Counted from the first letter of the stretch, positions 8,829-18,867 are shown. The stretch: DNA of 64,000 nt from Endozoicomonas sp. Mp262 (GCF_025643335.1 NZ_CP092489.1:2242501-2306500), one strand, 5' to 3'. A program made the numbers and translations. Notes: generated from the sequence alone by a model not told the origin.

Positions 8829-9101
8829 CTAGTGATAGAATTCAACGTAGATCTCAGCATATCCACTTAATTTAAGATGATGCCTTTTGGTAGGAGCAAT
8901 AACCATTTTTTTGTCTTTAGCTAGTGGGTATTCCTGACCCGTTTCATCATCACAGAATATCAGAGTTCCTTCAATAATATGGAGTATCCCCCAGGTTCCG
9001 GGGGCTGTGCTGTGTTCTTTAAGAAAAGCTTTAGGAATATTATCTGAAGTAAAAATAGTTGTTTTTTTATAGGGGGTGACTGAGCTGGGTAATTTAGTCA
9101 T
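8829..9101 (-). CDS. Small cupin-like protein of the YeaR/TehB-like (DUF1971) type
   Basis: The 90-residue protein resembles the YeaR-type beta-barrel family. It has an N-terminal substrate-like TPYKKTTIFTSDNIPKAFL, then GTWGILHIIEGTLIFCDDE, a VIAPTKRHHLKLSG histidine region, and ends IYVEFYH. Family members occur with nitrate or tellurite response genes, but their function is not well defined. The start at MTKLP (9101) is preferred. A longer reading begins at 9128. Its neighbours give no functional clue. Confidence 0.6.
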   Translation of the reverse strand: MTKLPSSVTPYKKTTIFTSDNIPKAFLKEHSTAPGTWGILHIIEGTLIFCDDETGQEYPLAKDKKMVIAPTKRHHLKLSGYAEIYVEFYH

Positions 9102-9179
9102 GACCGTATCTCCTATATGCAAAAGCATTGCCCATAACTTGCAAAAGCAGATTAACAGGCATGCTGCATCAAAGGTTTA

Positions 9180-9213
9180 GGAGTCCATGCTCAGTGCATC
9201 AAGCATGGCTCCT
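9180..9213. other. Intergenic hairpin downstream of darP
   Basis: The halves aggagtccatgct and agcatggctcct form an imperfect stem between two minus-strand genes. No T run follows on the minus strand, so a terminator role is uncertain. Confidence 0.4.
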
Positions 9214-9228
9214 GCCTGTTATAGGTGT

Positions 9229-9753
9229 TTATGGCTCATCAATTTCCCGAAGGTACTTAAATAATTTTCGAGAGGCCGCAGGAGGCTTTTGTTGCTCAGC
9301 CTCTTTTTTGGCATTTCGAACCAGTTGCCGGATATGCTGGTGATCAGCTTCAGGGTATTTATCCAGATATTCTGTTAATGCAGGTTGTCCCTCATTGATC
9401 AGTCGTTCCCGCCAGCGTTCCAGTTGATGGAAACGACGATTGTACTCTTCGCTGGAGCTATCCAGCCTGTCCAGAAATTCCTGGATAGGGGCAATATCCT
9501 GATCCTGCATCAGTTTGCCAATAAACCCCAGATGACGCTTACGGGCATTATGGCTTTTAATGCGCTTGCTTTCATCCAGCGCATCCCGCAGCCGCTCGTT
9601 CAGGGGGAGCTTGTCTAGCATTGATGGCTTCATATCCATCAGGCGGGCGCCCATATCTTTTAAGGCGTGCATTTCGCGCTTGATTTCGGACTTGCTGACA
9701 TATTCGATTTCTTCCTCGTCAAGGGTGTCCTGAGGAAGTTTATGGGAAGACAT
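9229..9753 (-). CDS. darP: Ribosome biogenesis protein DarP (YjgA, DUF615)
   Basis: The 174-residue helical protein matches the DUF615/YjgA family: an acidic N-terminus, VSKSEIKREMHALKDMG, KRIKSHNARKRHLGFIGKLM, and an ERWRERL segment followed by YLDKYPEADHQHIRQLVRNA. It associates with late 50S intermediates and promotes peptidyl-transferase centre maturation in E. coli. Length is typical. It lies divergent from pmbA, a conserved neighbour pair in gammaproteobacteria. Confidence 0.92.
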   Translation of the reverse strand: MSSHKLPQDTLDEEEIEYVSKSEIKREMHALKDMGARLMDMKPSMLDKLPLNERLRDALDESKRIKSHNARKRHLGFIGKLMQDQDIAPIQEFLDRLDSSSEEYNRRFHQLERWRERLINEGQPALTEYLDKYPEADHQHIRQLVRNAKKEAEQQKPPAASRKLFKYLREIDEP

Positions 9754-9849
9754 ACAGTGCTTTACCGCTCAGATTGCTATGTTTGAACTCATTATTATAA
9801 TAATTCTCGGGCTAGTTAAAAAATTAAATGATAAGGAACGGGTGGAGCT

Positions 9850-11205
9850 ATGGGTGTAAATTCCAATGAAGTGCTGGATCCCAGAATGGAAGAAGGCCGT
9901 CTGAAAGGTTTAGTCAGTGATATTCTTGATGAGGCTCGCAAGCAGGGTGCTGATGGCTGTGAGGTGGGGGTTAGCCTGGATGCCGGATTATCTGCCAGTG
10001 TTCGCATGGGGGAAGTGGAGACGGTAGAGTTTAATCGTGACCAGGGATTTGGTATTACGGTTTATCTGGGGCAAAAAAAAGGGTCTGCCAGTACTTCCGA
10101 TAGCACGGCTGGAGCTATTAAGGATGCGGTGAAGGCTGCCTGCAATATTGCGCGGTATGCCTCAGAGGATCCTTGTGCAGGCTTGGCAGACGCTGAATTG
10201 ATGGCAAAAAATCTGCCAGACCTGGATCTTTATCACCCGTGGGATATCAGCGCAGAGGAGGCTATCGAGTTGGCAAAAACCTGTGAGGATGCCGGAAGGG
10301 GTTATAGTGATCAAATTGTCAACTCTGATGGAACTCACACTTCCTCACACAAAGGTTGTCGTGTTTATGGTAACAGTCACGGTTTTATTGGAAGCTATGT
10401 ATCCAGTCGCCATAGCATCAGTTCGGTCTTGATTGCCCGACAGGGTGAAGAGATGCAGAGGGATTACTGGTATACCCTGGGCAGGGCGGCCTCTGCGCTG
10501 GAGTCTGCCGAGCAGGTGGGGCAAAAGGCTGCAGAAAGAACGCTTAGCCGTCTGGGTGGCCGTAAGGTTGAGACCGGTAAGGCACCTGTCCTGTTTGCCC
10601 CGGAAATGGCTTCCGGACTGATTTCGCATTTTCTGGGGGCTATCAGTGGTGGCAGCCTTTACCGTCAGTCTTCCTTTTTACTGGATCATCTTGGTAAGCA
10701 GGTGTTCCCGGAATGGCTGCGTATCCATGAGCAACCCTTGCTAAAAGGAGGGCTGGGTTCTGCCAGTTTTGATAATGATGGTCTTGGAACCCGGGCTAAA
10801 GATTTCATTAATGAGGGAATTCTCCGGAATTATATTTTGAGCACCTACTCTGCCCGTAAGCTGGGTATGCAGAGTACGGCTAATGCCGGTGGTGTCAATA
10901 ACCTGTTCGTTGAAAGTAATGCTGGTGGGCAGCAGGCGTTGTTGAAAAAAATGGGAACCGGGCTTTTGGTTACAGAACTGATGGGGCAGGGGGTAAATCT
11001 TGTCACAGGGGATTACTCAAGGGGAGCTGGTGGTTTTTGGGTTGAGAATGGAGAGATTCAGTATCCGGTATCTGAAGTTACCATTGCAGGCAATCTAAAG
11101 GATATCTTTATGGGGATTGTTGCTGTGGGGAATGATGTTGATAAGCGAGGGAATATAGAGACAGGCTCTATTCTGGTGGATGAAATGGCACTTGCTGGTA
11201 GTTAG
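9850..11205 (+). CDS. pmbA: Metalloprotease PmbA (TldE)
   Basis: The 451-residue protein is the TldE/PmbA half of the TldD-TldE protease, which processes modified peptides such as microcin B17 and degrades unfolded peptides. Recognisable parts are RMGEVETVEFNRDQGFGI, YSSDQIVN-like repeats (GYSDQIVNSDGTHTS), the GISGGSLYRQSSFLLDHLGK-like region and the C-terminal MGQGVNLVTGDYSRGAGGFW. TldE itself lacks the metal-binding HExxxH motif, which is carried by TldD, and none is seen here. The start has an upstream aaggaacggg ribosome site. tldD is not in the window. Confidence 0.93.
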   Translation: MGVNSNEVLDPRMEEGRLKGLVSDILDEARKQGADGCEVGVSLDAGLSASVRMGEVETVEFNRDQGFGITVYLGQKKGSASTSDSTAGAIKDAVKAACNIARYASEDPCAGLADAELMAKNLPDLDLYHPWDISAEEAIELAKTCEDAGRGYSDQIVNSDGTHTSSHKGCRVYGNSHGFIGSYVSSRHSISSVLIARQGEEMQRDYWYTLGRAASALESAEQVGQKAAERTLSRLGGRKVETGKAPVLFAPEMASGLISHFLGAISGGSLYRQSSFLLDHLGKQVFPEWLRIHEQPLLKGGLGSASFDNDGLGTRAKDFINEGILRNYILSTYSARKLGMQSTANAGGVNNLFVESNAGGQQALLKKMGTGLLVTELMGQGVNLVTGDYSRGAGGFWVENGEIQYPVSEVTIAGNLKDIFMGIVAVGNDVDKRGNIETGSILVDEMALAGS

Positions 11206-11685
11206 TTTTTTTGTGATTTTGCTATCCGGTGCCCGTAGCCGGATAGCTATCTACTAGGTTTGGAAGCCATGGTCTATCCCGTGAGTATGGCAGGTATTTT
11301 AACCGAAAAGATATTGTAGTGTTTAGGGAATAGACAGCTAAACTAGGATATTTCATAGATAAAGGTAAGTTCTGCCCAATCTGTTGATATGATTGAGTCG
11401 ACAGGCAAAATGTTTCGGAGAGAGCAAGTGGGAACTTGTCATGAGCAAATTATCAGCAAGTTTTAGGTGTTCTGGGTTAAACTTGTTTATGGCTTGCTCC
11501 GGGGGAGGTTTATATACCAATTATTCAGAGTTGTTTTTCTTCTGAGGTAATCCTTTGTATTGGCTGGCTAGAAGCGTAAGTCAGTGCTATTTGTCTAAAA
11601 AATACTTCCTGACTTGCTTAATCAGTGAGCGTCGATTATGGTAATGAATTTTAAGTAGTCTTAGTTTAGATGTTGAGGTTTTATT
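11206..11685. other. Intergenic region with a hairpin
   Basis: This 480-bp AT-rich gap contains one clear hairpin near its start (gctatccgg with ccggatagc, 11221-11247), probably in the 3' end of the pmbA transcript. I see no convincing ORF or RNA gene in the rest. Confidence 0.5.
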
Positions 11686-13344
11686 ATGTTGAAAGAAAAT
11701 AGCGGAGCAATGTATAGGAGGTTGAGTTTCATTGTTATTACTTTATATGTATTTATACTTGCAACGATATCTTCTATATCAAATGCTGACCCCATAGATG
11801 CTGAAGACATAATAAGTATTGCTAAACAGTGGTGTTTTAATAGTGCAGAGTTATTGCATAAAACAATAAGGCAAGATAAGGGTGGGACAAAAAAAATTTT
11901 AAAGCAGGCGTTGGGGAAAGGGAATATAGATAAATCATGTTATGGATTAATAGTCGTTGATCAGAATATACAAAAACTTGGTAAAAAAGTTGGAATTATT
12001 ACTAAAATTATGATGAAAATTAAACAACAAGTTGATGCAGACAATGAAAAGGCTGCTCGTCGTATTGCTTCAGGATTTTCACAAGCTCTCGAAGAACCTG
12101 CTATTTCTAATATTAAGGCAGGGATTAACCAATTAGTTGGTAATGAAAGAAGTACCGAAGGTGAAGATTACCGTGGAACAGAAAAACCTGTTGCTATGAC
12201 AGCTTATGTTTACTCTGAACCTACTGCCCCTCCTCCGTCGTTACCACCACCATATGAACCACTAAAAAGATGGGGTGATGTGAGAGTTAATGATTACCCC
12301 TCTGAAACTATTGCCCCTCCTTTGTCGTTACCACCGCAATATGAATCACTAGATTCACCTGTTTCAGAAGCTGTTGATGAAAAAAGATTGTCATTTGAGG
12401 AATGGCGAAAAGGTGTGAACGATTTTGCTAGTAATAATTGTTTTGGGAAAGCTTTTTTATTTGGAGTCATGTCTAATGGTCAGTTTAAATTTGAGGGAAA
12501 GGTATTTGATTATAAAGAAAATGTAGAGTTGCCTGTTTTGTTGGTTGGAACAAAACGACTAAGTTATCCTTTGGGTTCTGATCTTGATAATCCAAATGAA
12601 GAGAAATTGTTAAGATCAGATATGAATTTGACAGATGGTAATATTCAAGATTGCACAATGACCCCAATTCTTGTAGTGGCTCCAAAAAGTTGTGAAAACT
12701 TTTATGTTAAAGTAAAAGTCGCTGATTCTTGGCTGGATAGAACATCTCATCCATGTGATAACTTTACTGGAGAGATTGTGCTAAAAATTTGCACAAGAAT
12801 TCATGAATTGACAAGAATAGATCAGTCGATAGTTAAAAATAAAAATATAGGTGGAAGGGGGCGATTTATGACAGTGAGCATGCCTTGCAAAAAAGATTGT
12901 AGACAGTGCAGCGGTAACCATAAATTCAAACATCCAGGGAAGTGTCTTTCTTTTGATTGCGTAGAAAAAGGGGTTGAAGAGTTCGCTGGCCAAGAAAACT
13001 TCCTGGCCCGCAGGAATTGTTTTTTTCATGCTTTTATTACAATGAAAGGAGAAAAAAAGCGAGAAAAGTTACAAACAGAAACCTACTCTTCTCATGGCTT
13101 TGCTAGCATGAATGTTGCTAACCATGATAATTCTGACGTTACACTAAAGTTCGCAAATTTGATGACCTCAGGTGAGGCATGGAAACCTGTTCGATTTGTG
13201 AAAAAAGAAAGTAGTTCATACTCTTTGTCTAAGCCTCACTCGGTGAGAATTTATTTAGTCATGGAAGACCAAGGCGCTATAATCGAAGAATCTGACTATG
13301 TTCAACGGAGTCAGGAAAAAATGAACAAGTTAGGTTATTACTAA
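11686..13344 (+). CDS. Secreted AT-rich protein with PPxY motifs, function unknown
   Basis: This 552-residue protein is not recognised. An N-terminal signal peptide is likely: basic YRR, hydrophobic segment through about residue 30, cleavage near SNA-DP. A helical region to about residue 150 follows. Then comes a proline-rich linker holding two copies of a similar block: APPPSLPPPYEPL around residues 180-192, and APPLSLPPQYESL around residues 209-221. These contain PPPY (187-190) and PPQY (216-219). The C-terminal half is rich in Cys (about residues 400-425 have CKKDCRQC and later CLSFDC). A GAGG ribosome site lies 7 nt before the start. Codon use is much more AT-rich than the flanking housekeeping genes, suggesting acquisition. 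A host-directed role is only a hypothesis. Confidence 0.6.
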   Translation: MLKENSGAMYRRLSFIVITLYVFILATISSISNADPIDAEDIISIAKQWCFNSAELLHKTIRQDKGGTKKILKQALGKGNIDKSCYGLIVVDQNIQKLGKKVGIITKIMMKIKQQVDADNEKAARRIASGFSQALEEPAISNIKAGINQLVGNERSTEGEDYRGTEKPVAMTAYVYSEPTAPPPSLPPPYEPLKRWGDVRVNDYPSETIAPPLSLPPQYESLDSPVSEAVDEKRLSFEEWRKGVNDFASNNCFGKAFLFGVMSNGQFKFEGKVFDYKENVELPVLLVGTKRLSYPLGSDLDNPNEEKLLRSDMNLTDGNIQDCTMTPILVVAPKSCENFYVKVKVADSWLDRTSHPCDNFTGEIVLKICTRIHELTRIDQSIVKNKNIGGRGRFMTVSMPCKKDCRQCSGNHKFKHPGKCLSFDCVEKGVEEFAGQENFLARRNCFFHAFITMKGEKKREKLQTETYSSHGFASMNVANHDNSDVTLKFANLMTSGEAWKPVRFVKKESSSYSLSKPHSVRIYLVMEDQGAIIEESDYVQRSQEKMNKLGYY

Positions 13345-13435
13345 CGACCTGTTTTTAGTGGGACTGGTCTGGCAAGAGTTCATCCATTACTTCAATGTCT
13401 ACCGGGGTTTTCCTGCCAAAAATCAAACAGCGCAT

Positions 13436-14794
13436 TTAACCGTAAAAAAGTGTGGCCAGCCCGAGAAACGACAGAAAGCCGATCACATCCGATACGGTTG
13501 TTAGAATGATGGTTCCTGCCAAAGCCGGGTCAACATTGATGGATTTCAGCAGGATAGGGAGGCTGGCTCCGGTCATGACCGCAACGGTAAGGTTGATAAC
13601 CATAGCGCAGGCGATAACAAGGGATATGATCGGGTCCTGAAACCAGAACCAGGCGATAGCTGAAACCAGTGCAGCCCAGAGCAAGCCATTCAGAAAGCCG
13701 GCAGCGAGTTCCCGGCTAAGCAACCACCTCAGGTTTGTGGTACTGATTTGTCCCAGTGCCATCCCCCGAATGACCAGGGTGAGGGCCTGTCCTCCGGCAT
13801 TTCCCCCCATTCCTGCAACGATGGGCATCAGGACGGCCAGGGCAACTACCTTATCAATGGTTTCCTGGAATACTCCAATAACGGAAGCCGCGATAAAAGC
13901 GGTAATCAAATTAATGCCGAGCCAGACCGCACGTCTTCTGGCTGTTCTGAGCGGCGGGGCAAAGGTGTCTTCATCATCATCAAGGCCCGCCATACTCATC
14001 ATTGAGTGCTCGGCCTCTTCACGAATAACATCGATGACATCATCAATGGTGATCCGTCCCAGTAGTTTGCCCTTGTGGTTGACCACTGGTGCAGAGATCA
14101 GATCCTGTCTTTCAAAAATCTGGGCAACCTGGGTTGCCTGGGTATCCGCCTCAATAGGATCAAGGTCTGTTAACATTACTTCTCTGACGGTGGCTGAAGG
14201 GTCAGTGGTTAGCAACAAGGTCAGGGGAAGCCTGCCTATGTACTCATCCCGGCGGTTGACCACCAGAAGGCTGTCGGTCATATCCGGAATTTCTTCGTGT
14301 CTGCGCAAGTACCGGAGCACAACATCCACAGTATTGCTGGGGCGAATAGTGATGGTGTCAGTATTCATCAAACCGCCAGCAGAATCCTCAGGGTAGGATA
14401 GAATGGCTTCTACCCGCTGGCGATCCTGGCTATCCATGGAGTCCAGAACCTTGCGGGTGATGGTATCAGGAAGTTGCTGCAGTAAATCTGCTATGTCATC
14501 AACGTCCTGACCCTCAGTGATGGCTTTAAGCTCCGCAACATTCATTCGGTCCAGGAAAAACTGACGGACTTCATCACTGAGTTCCTGGAGTACATCCCCT
14601 TCCTGTTCACGATCAATAAGCCGCCAAAGTAAGCTTCGCAGCTTTGGTGGCGATGATTCCAGCAGGTGTGCCGAATCTGCCGGGGGCAGGCTATTAAGCA
14701 TGACTCGCAGTTCTTGAGAAACACCATTCTCAAGCGCATCGTTCAGCTCCTTGAGTTCCTTGTCACCAATGCTTAATTGCAGTTGCTGGACCAT
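13436..14794 (-). CDS. mgtE: Magnesium transporter MgtE
   Basis: The 452-residue protein has the MgtE layout: cytoplasmic N domain (residues 1-130), two CBS domains (about 135-260; EDSAGGLMNTD and AVVNRRDEYIGRLPL-type segments), then five membrane helices from about residue 285. The pore-helix signature PIVAGMGGNAGGQALTLVIR is present. It forms a dimeric Mg2+ channel gated by Mg2+ binding to the N and CBS domains. It is the last gene of the minus-strand block, 65 nt after ptsO, as in many gammaproteobacteria. Confidence 0.95.
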   Translation of the reverse strand: MVQQLQLSIGDKELKELNDALENGVSQELRVMLNSLPPADSAHLLESSPPKLRSLLWRLIDREQEGDVLQELSDEVRQFFLDRMNVAELKAITEGQDVDDIADLLQQLPDTITRKVLDSMDSQDRQRVEAILSYPEDSAGGLMNTDTITIRPSNTVDVVLRYLRRHEEIPDMTDSLLVVNRRDEYIGRLPLTLLLTTDPSATVREVMLTDLDPIEADTQATQVAQIFERQDLISAPVVNHKGKLLGRITIDDVIDVIREEAEHSMMSMAGLDDDEDTFAPPLRTARRRAVWLGINLITAFIAASVIGVFQETIDKVVALAVLMPIVAGMGGNAGGQALTLVIRGMALGQISTTNLRWLLSRELAAGFLNGLLWAALVSAIAWFWFQDPIISLVIACAMVINLTVAVMTGASLPILLKSINVDPALAGTIILTTVSDVIGFLSFLGLATLFYG

Positions 14795-14859
14795 ATTTTC
14801 CGCCTAGAGGTCACAGATAAAAATAACGGTGTTATTTTATCGGTATGGAGAAGTTTTAA

Positions 14860-15129
14860 TCACTCTCCCTCATTAAAATAATTATTGATGAGGGTGCAGA
14901 GAGCGTCACAGGCTTCTTTTTCATCATGGCCGTCAAGCATCAGTTCAATAGATGAGCCTTGTCCAGCCGCCAGCATCATAACAGCCATAATGCTTTTGCC
15001 ATCAATATCCTGACCATTGAAAGAAACTCTTACCTTACAGGAAAAGCCTGAAGCGATGGATACAAACCGGGATGCTGCACGTGCATGCAAGCCAAGTTTA
15101 TTGATGATTGTGACCTGCTTTTTTATCAC
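14860..15129 (-). CDS. ptsO: Nitrogen-PTS phosphocarrier protein NPr
   Basis: The 89-residue HPr-like protein carries the phosphorylated His in KLGLHARAASRFV (His16). It passes phosphate from EI-Ntr (PtsP, not in the window) to PtsN in the nitrogen PTS. The Ser region (DIDGKSIMAVMMLAAGQGSS) is also typical. The start overlaps the stop of rapZ by 4 nt, which implies translational coupling. Confidence 0.93.
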   Translation of the reverse strand: MIKKQVTIINKLGLHARAASRFVSIASGFSCKVRVSFNGQDIDGKSIMAVMMLAAGQGSSIELMLDGHDEKEACDALCTLINNYFNEGE

Positions 15130-15989
15130 TCTTCAGGCAGCTCCCTGTGACGGACTTGTATACTATGTGAATGATTGAAGAGCCTGCCTAGCCTCTCGGT
15201 CAGGAAGACGGAGCGATGTTGCCCTCCAGTGCAGCCAATGGCAACAGTCATATAAGTTCTCTGTCCCGATTCAAATTTGGGTAGCCATTTTTCGATAAAG
15301 GCTGATATATCATCCAGCATGCTTTGTACATCGGGCTCAGTTGATAAGAAGTCCTGAACGGGTTGTTCCAGGCCTGTGAGGCCTCTTAAGGATTCCACCC
15401 AGTAGGGATTGGGTAGACAGCGCACATCAAAAACAAAGTCAGCATCCATGGGGATGCCATGTTTAAAGCCGAATGATTCAAATAGCAGGGTGATACGGGA
15501 AGCATCTGCTGATTCTTCGATGCACGCTTTCCTGACCCGCTCCCTGATTTGATGAACAGAAAGTGGCGAGGTGTCTATTTTGATAGTGGCAAGGGATTGA
15601 ACGGGACCAAGCAGTTTCTTTTCCTGCTCAATGGCTTCAGAGAGGGAGCATTGTTCGTTGGTCAGGGGGTGTTTGCGCCGTGTAGCACTGTAGCGTTGCA
15701 TTAATGTGTTGTTATCAGCGTCAAGAAAGATAACCTTGCAATCAATGCCCTGTGCTTTAAGTTTGGCAAGAACATCCGGAAAGTTATCCATGGCACCGGG
15801 TACATTTCGGACATCAATGCTCACAGCCATGGCCGGAGGTGTGCTATGGGTCTCTTTCAGGGTGGTGTGAAGCCGGTCCAGAATGCTGACGGGAATATTG
15901 TCTACACAGTAGAATCCCCCGTCTTCAAGTGCATGCAGGGCTGAACTTTTTCCTGATCCGGATCGTCCACTGATAATAAATAGCTTCAT
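15126..15989 (-). CDS. rapZ: RNase adapter protein RapZ
   Basis: The 287-residue protein has an N-terminal P-loop (GRSGSGKSSALHALED), VDNIPVSIL, and the C-terminal sugar-sensing domain (FGFKHGIPMDADFVFDVR, then CTGGQHRSVFLTERL). In E. coli RapZ binds glucosamine-6-phosphate and guides RNase E to the sRNA GlmZ, tuning GlmS. Its position between ptsN and ptsO is conserved. Start and length are standard. Confidence 0.95.
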   Translation of the reverse strand: MKLFIISGRSGSGKSSALHALEDGGFYCVDNIPVSILDRLHTTLKETHSTPPAMAVSIDVRNVPGAMDNFPDVLAKLKAQGIDCKVIFLDADNNTLMQRYSATRRKHPLTNEQCSLSEAIEQEKKLLGPVQSLATIKIDTSPLSVHQIRERVRKACIEESADASRITLLFESFGFKHGIPMDADFVFDVRCLPNPYWVESLRGLTGLEQPVQDFLSTEPDVQSMLDDISAFIEKWLPKFESGQRTYMTVAIGCTGGQHRSVFLTERLGRLFNHSHSIQVRHRELPEE

Positions 15990-16261
15990 AACACGTGATT
16001 TCCTGTCGGCCTCCTACTACAAAAGCACTCTAAGCTTTCAGCATAGAAAAGTATGGAGGGTTATTCATACAGATTTTAAACAAAATTTATGACTTTATGA
16101 ATTATACCCATCACTCAATGGACAATAGGGAATAATTAGCGGGAAATGGAGTGGGATGCTGCTTCCCGTTAACTATTCCCTATTGTCCCGGGAAGTTGGG
16201 CAAACCTGTCTTTGGAGGCGGTCAGGTTATGGTTTTAAATCACTGGGGCCATCAAGAGATG
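15990..16261. other. Intergenic region with a long hairpin (16120-16188)
   Basis: The gap between ptsN and rapZ holds a nearly perfect hairpin of about 25 bp per arm (ggacaatagggaat with attccctattgtcc, continuing to gcgggaa/ttcccgt). No gene is seen. The ptsN-rapZ spacing is usually short, so this is probably an inserted palindromic unit. Confidence 0.6.
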
Positions 16262-16723
16262 TCAGGAAATCTCTACGGGAGTGGTAAAGTAGTCATAGAG
16301 CTCGTCCGATGAGTGGGCTTCACGTAATTTATTGAGCAGTGTGCTGGATTGAAACCGGCTGGCCAGGGCCTTAAGGATTTCCAGGTGTTCCTGGGTGTCT
16401 TCCACAGGTACAATCAGGGCAAAGACCAGATCCACGGGTTTCTGGTCCACTGCTTCGAAGTCAACGGGTTCCGCCAGCTGAAAAAGCAAGCCAGTGGGCT
16501 GGGTGCATGACTTGTGACGGCAGTGCGGAATAGCTATGCCATTGCCAAGACCCGTGGTGCCGAGGCGCTCACGGGACACAAGGCAGCCAAAAAGATCTTT
16601 GGCATTGATGGCAGGAACTTCGTCACTGATCAGGGTAGCAACGGCTTCAAGAACTTTCTTTTTGCTAACCCCGTGCACACCACAGAGGGTGCGCTCGGGA
16701 GTCAGTATGTTTTCAATGATCAT
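16262..16723 (-). CDS. ptsN: Nitrogen-PTS EIIA component PtsN
   Basis: The 153-residue EIIA-Ntr has the phosphorylated His in GNGIAIPHCRH, preceded by LVSRERLGTTGLG. It receives phosphate from NPr and regulates potassium uptake and other targets by its phosphorylation state. It lies 18 nt after hpf in the rpoN cluster, as expected. The C-terminus is normal (LREAHSSDELYDYFT). Confidence 0.94.
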   Translation of the reverse strand: MIIENILTPERTLCGVHGVSKKKVLEAVATLISDEVPAINAKDLFGCLVSRERLGTTGLGNGIAIPHCRHKSCTQPTGLLFQLAEPVDFEAVDQKPVDLVFALIVPVEDTQEHLEILKALASRFQSSTLLNKLREAHSSDELYDYFTTPVEIS

Positions 16724-16741
16724 ACAATAATAAATATTGGC

Positions 16742-17053
16742 TCAGAACTTACCAGAGACGCCTTGTGTGCGATTCAGGTTTTTCTCTTTGTGTTTGACCA
16801 GCTGGCGGTCGAGCTTATCCGACAGCAAATCAATGGCGGCGTACATGTCCTCTGAGTCAGCGGCAGCATTGATATCTGCACCTCTTGTGTGAAGACTGGC
16901 TTCAGCCTTGTGGGTGAGTTTTTCTACACTCAGTGTCACTTGCACATTGGTGATACTATCGAAGTGTGCATCCAGGCGCTCAAGCTTTTTGGTTACGTAG
17001 TCGTGCAGAGCTTCTGTTACCTCGACATGATGTCCACTGATGTTGACTTGCAT
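16742..17053 (-). CDS. hpf: Ribosome hibernation promoting factor, short form
   Basis: The 103-residue protein starts MQVNISGHHVEVTEALHDYV and has the beta-alpha fold pattern of short HPF (VTLSVEKLTHKAEASLH, AAIDLLSDKLDRQLVKHKEK). It binds the 30S decoding region and supports 100S dimer formation in stationary phase. It lies between rpoN and ptsN, the conserved place. Confidence 0.94.
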   Translation of the reverse strand: MQVNISGHHVEVTEALHDYVTKKLERLDAHFDSITNVQVTLSVEKLTHKAEASLHTRGADINAAADSEDMYAAIDLLSDKLDRQLVKHKEKNLNRTQGVSGKF

Positions 17054-17176
17054 GTAGCGCTCTCCTGATCCCGTGTCTTGACTTCTACCAACCCCCGGGA
17101 TCTTTCGGGTTGGTATAGGTTGATTCTATCATCCAAGACGCACCTTGCGATGCTTCAGGACAAAAAAATAATAATA

Positions 17177-18643
17177 TTAAACGAGTCGCTTCCGTTCATT
17201 GGATGGCGGAATATGCAATGATTCCCGGTATTTGGCGATGGTACGCCTGGCCACCTTGATTCCCTGTTCTCCCAGTAATAGGGCAATTTTGTTGTCACTC
17301 AGGGGCTTCCGTGAATTTTCCTCGGCCACTATCTTCTTAATCAATGCCCGTATCGCTGTTGAGGAGCATTCGCCACCCCCGGCCGTACTGACATGACTGG
17401 AAAAAAAGAACTTTAGCTCATAAACCCCCCGGGGGGTATGCATATACTTTTGAGTGGTAACCCGGGAGATGGTGGATTCGTGCATGCCGACGGCATCAGC
17501 AATATCTGCCAGTACCAATGGCTTCATGGCTTCTTCACCCTGGTTGAAGAAGTCGTATTGGTACTCAACTATTTTTCGGGCAACCTTAAGCAGGGTGTCG
17601 TTGCGGCTTTGCAGGTTTTTTAAAAACCATTTTGCCTCCTGCAAGTGGTTTTTCATGAAAACATTATCCCGTGAACTATTGGCTCTCTGAACCATAGAGG
17701 CATAGTTGTTGTTAATTCGCAGGCGTGGAAGCGCTTCGGCATTCAGCTCAACCTGCCAACTGTTCTTGAACTTTCTGACCATAATGTCAGGGATGATGTA
17801 TTCAGAGGCAGGTTGCTCAATCTCTGAACCGGGGTGGGGGTTAAGACTTTGAATCAGGCTTAGTGCTTCACGCAGAGGCTCTTCCTTTAGCTTCATTTTT
17901 TTCATGATACCGGCGTAATCATGATTACCCAGGGCAGGAAGGTGTTTGTCAATCAATTGGGCGGCAATATCCATATAGTCTGTGGAATCTGCCAGCTGAT
18001 TAAGCTGAACGGTCAAGCATTCCCTGAGGTCATGGCTGGCACAGCCAACGGGGTCAAACTGCTGGATACGATGCTGTAGAACCATCACCTCATCCAGTTC
18101 AAGCTCCTCAAACTGTTGGTGAAGCGTCTTAAAAATATCTTCGATAGGGGTTGTCAGGTAGCCATTAGCGTTAACAGATTCAATGATAGTCAGGCCAATT
18201 AAACGATCCAGGTCGCTCATGGGGGCCATATTCAGCTGCCACTCCAGGTAGTCCTGCAGGGTGTCCACGGTGCGATTTTTGGCGAAGGGGTCCAGGTCTT
18301 CATCAGAAACGGGCGTAGCAGGCGCACTGGGATAGATATCATCCCACTTGGAATCCAAAGGAAGCTCTGATGGAATTTCATTATTCCACTCGGTTTCTTC
18401 TTTTGTTGTTTCCTGCCGGGGGCTGTCACTGAAGTCAGGTGGCTGCTCTCCCTGATATTGCTCTTCGCTGGCGGTGTTTGCAGAGTTGTCTTCCTCGGCC
18501 TCCAGCATAGGGTTTGACTCCAGTATTTCCTGAATCTCCTGCTGCAGATCCAGAGTAGATAACTGCAGTAGGCGAATGGCCTGCTGTAGCTGAGGAGTCA
18601 TGGTCAGCTGCTGGCCCATTGTGAGCTGTAAGGATGGCTTCAT
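17177..18643 (-). CDS. rpoN: RNA polymerase sigma-54 factor
   Basis: The 488-residue protein has all sigma-54 regions. Region I is glutamine-rich ([20 protein letters not shown]). An acidic region II spans about residues 50-120. The core-binding domain follows, then the helix-turn-helix ([20 protein letters not shown]) and the RpoN box [10 protein letters not shown] near the C-terminus. It directs transcription that needs enhancer-binding ATPases. The gene is downstream of lptB with a 224-nt gap, so it may have its own promoter. Confidence 0.97.
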   Translation of the reverse strand: MKPSLQLTMGQQLTMTPQLQQAIRLLQLSTLDLQQEIQEILESNPMLEAEEDNSANTASEEQYQGEQPPDFSDSPRQETTKEETEWNNEIPSELPLDSKWDDIYPSAPATPVSDEDLDPFAKNRTVDTLQDYLEWQLNMAPMSDLDRLIGLTIIESVNANGYLTTPIEDIFKTLHQQFEELELDEVMVLQHRIQQFDPVGCASHDLRECLTVQLNQLADSTDYMDIAAQLIDKHLPALGNHDYAGIMKKMKLKEEPLREALSLIQSLNPHPGSEIEQPASEYIIPDIMVRKFKNSWQVELNAEALPRLRINNNYASMVQRANSSRDNVFMKNHLQEAKWFLKNLQSRNDTLLKVARKIVEYQYDFFNQGEEAMKPLVLADIADAVGMHESTISRVTTQKYMHTPRGVYELKFFFSSHVSTAGGGECSSTAIRALIKKIVAEENSRKPLSDNKIALLLGEQGIKVARRTIAKYRESLHIPPSNERKRLV

Positions 18644-18867
18644 AGGGCAACCGTTTACCTGTACTTCTTTATAAAAATTTTGACCTGTTATATTTGTACG
18701 TCATCTCCGTATAGTGGCGACTATAATCCTATCGTTGCCACAGGCAAAAGCAACTGATTTTTATAGGAATTCAGGTTTTCTGTATCTTGAAACCCGAGAT
18801 GGCGAAAGATGCGTCCGGTGGGTGGCGGGTCGAAGTGGTAGGGTATTTCAACCCGCCGGGATAAAAG

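Noticed and set aside
13737-14396. 219-codon plus-strand ORF inside mgtE
   Set aside because: It is the antisense shadow of mgtE, which has full family motifs.
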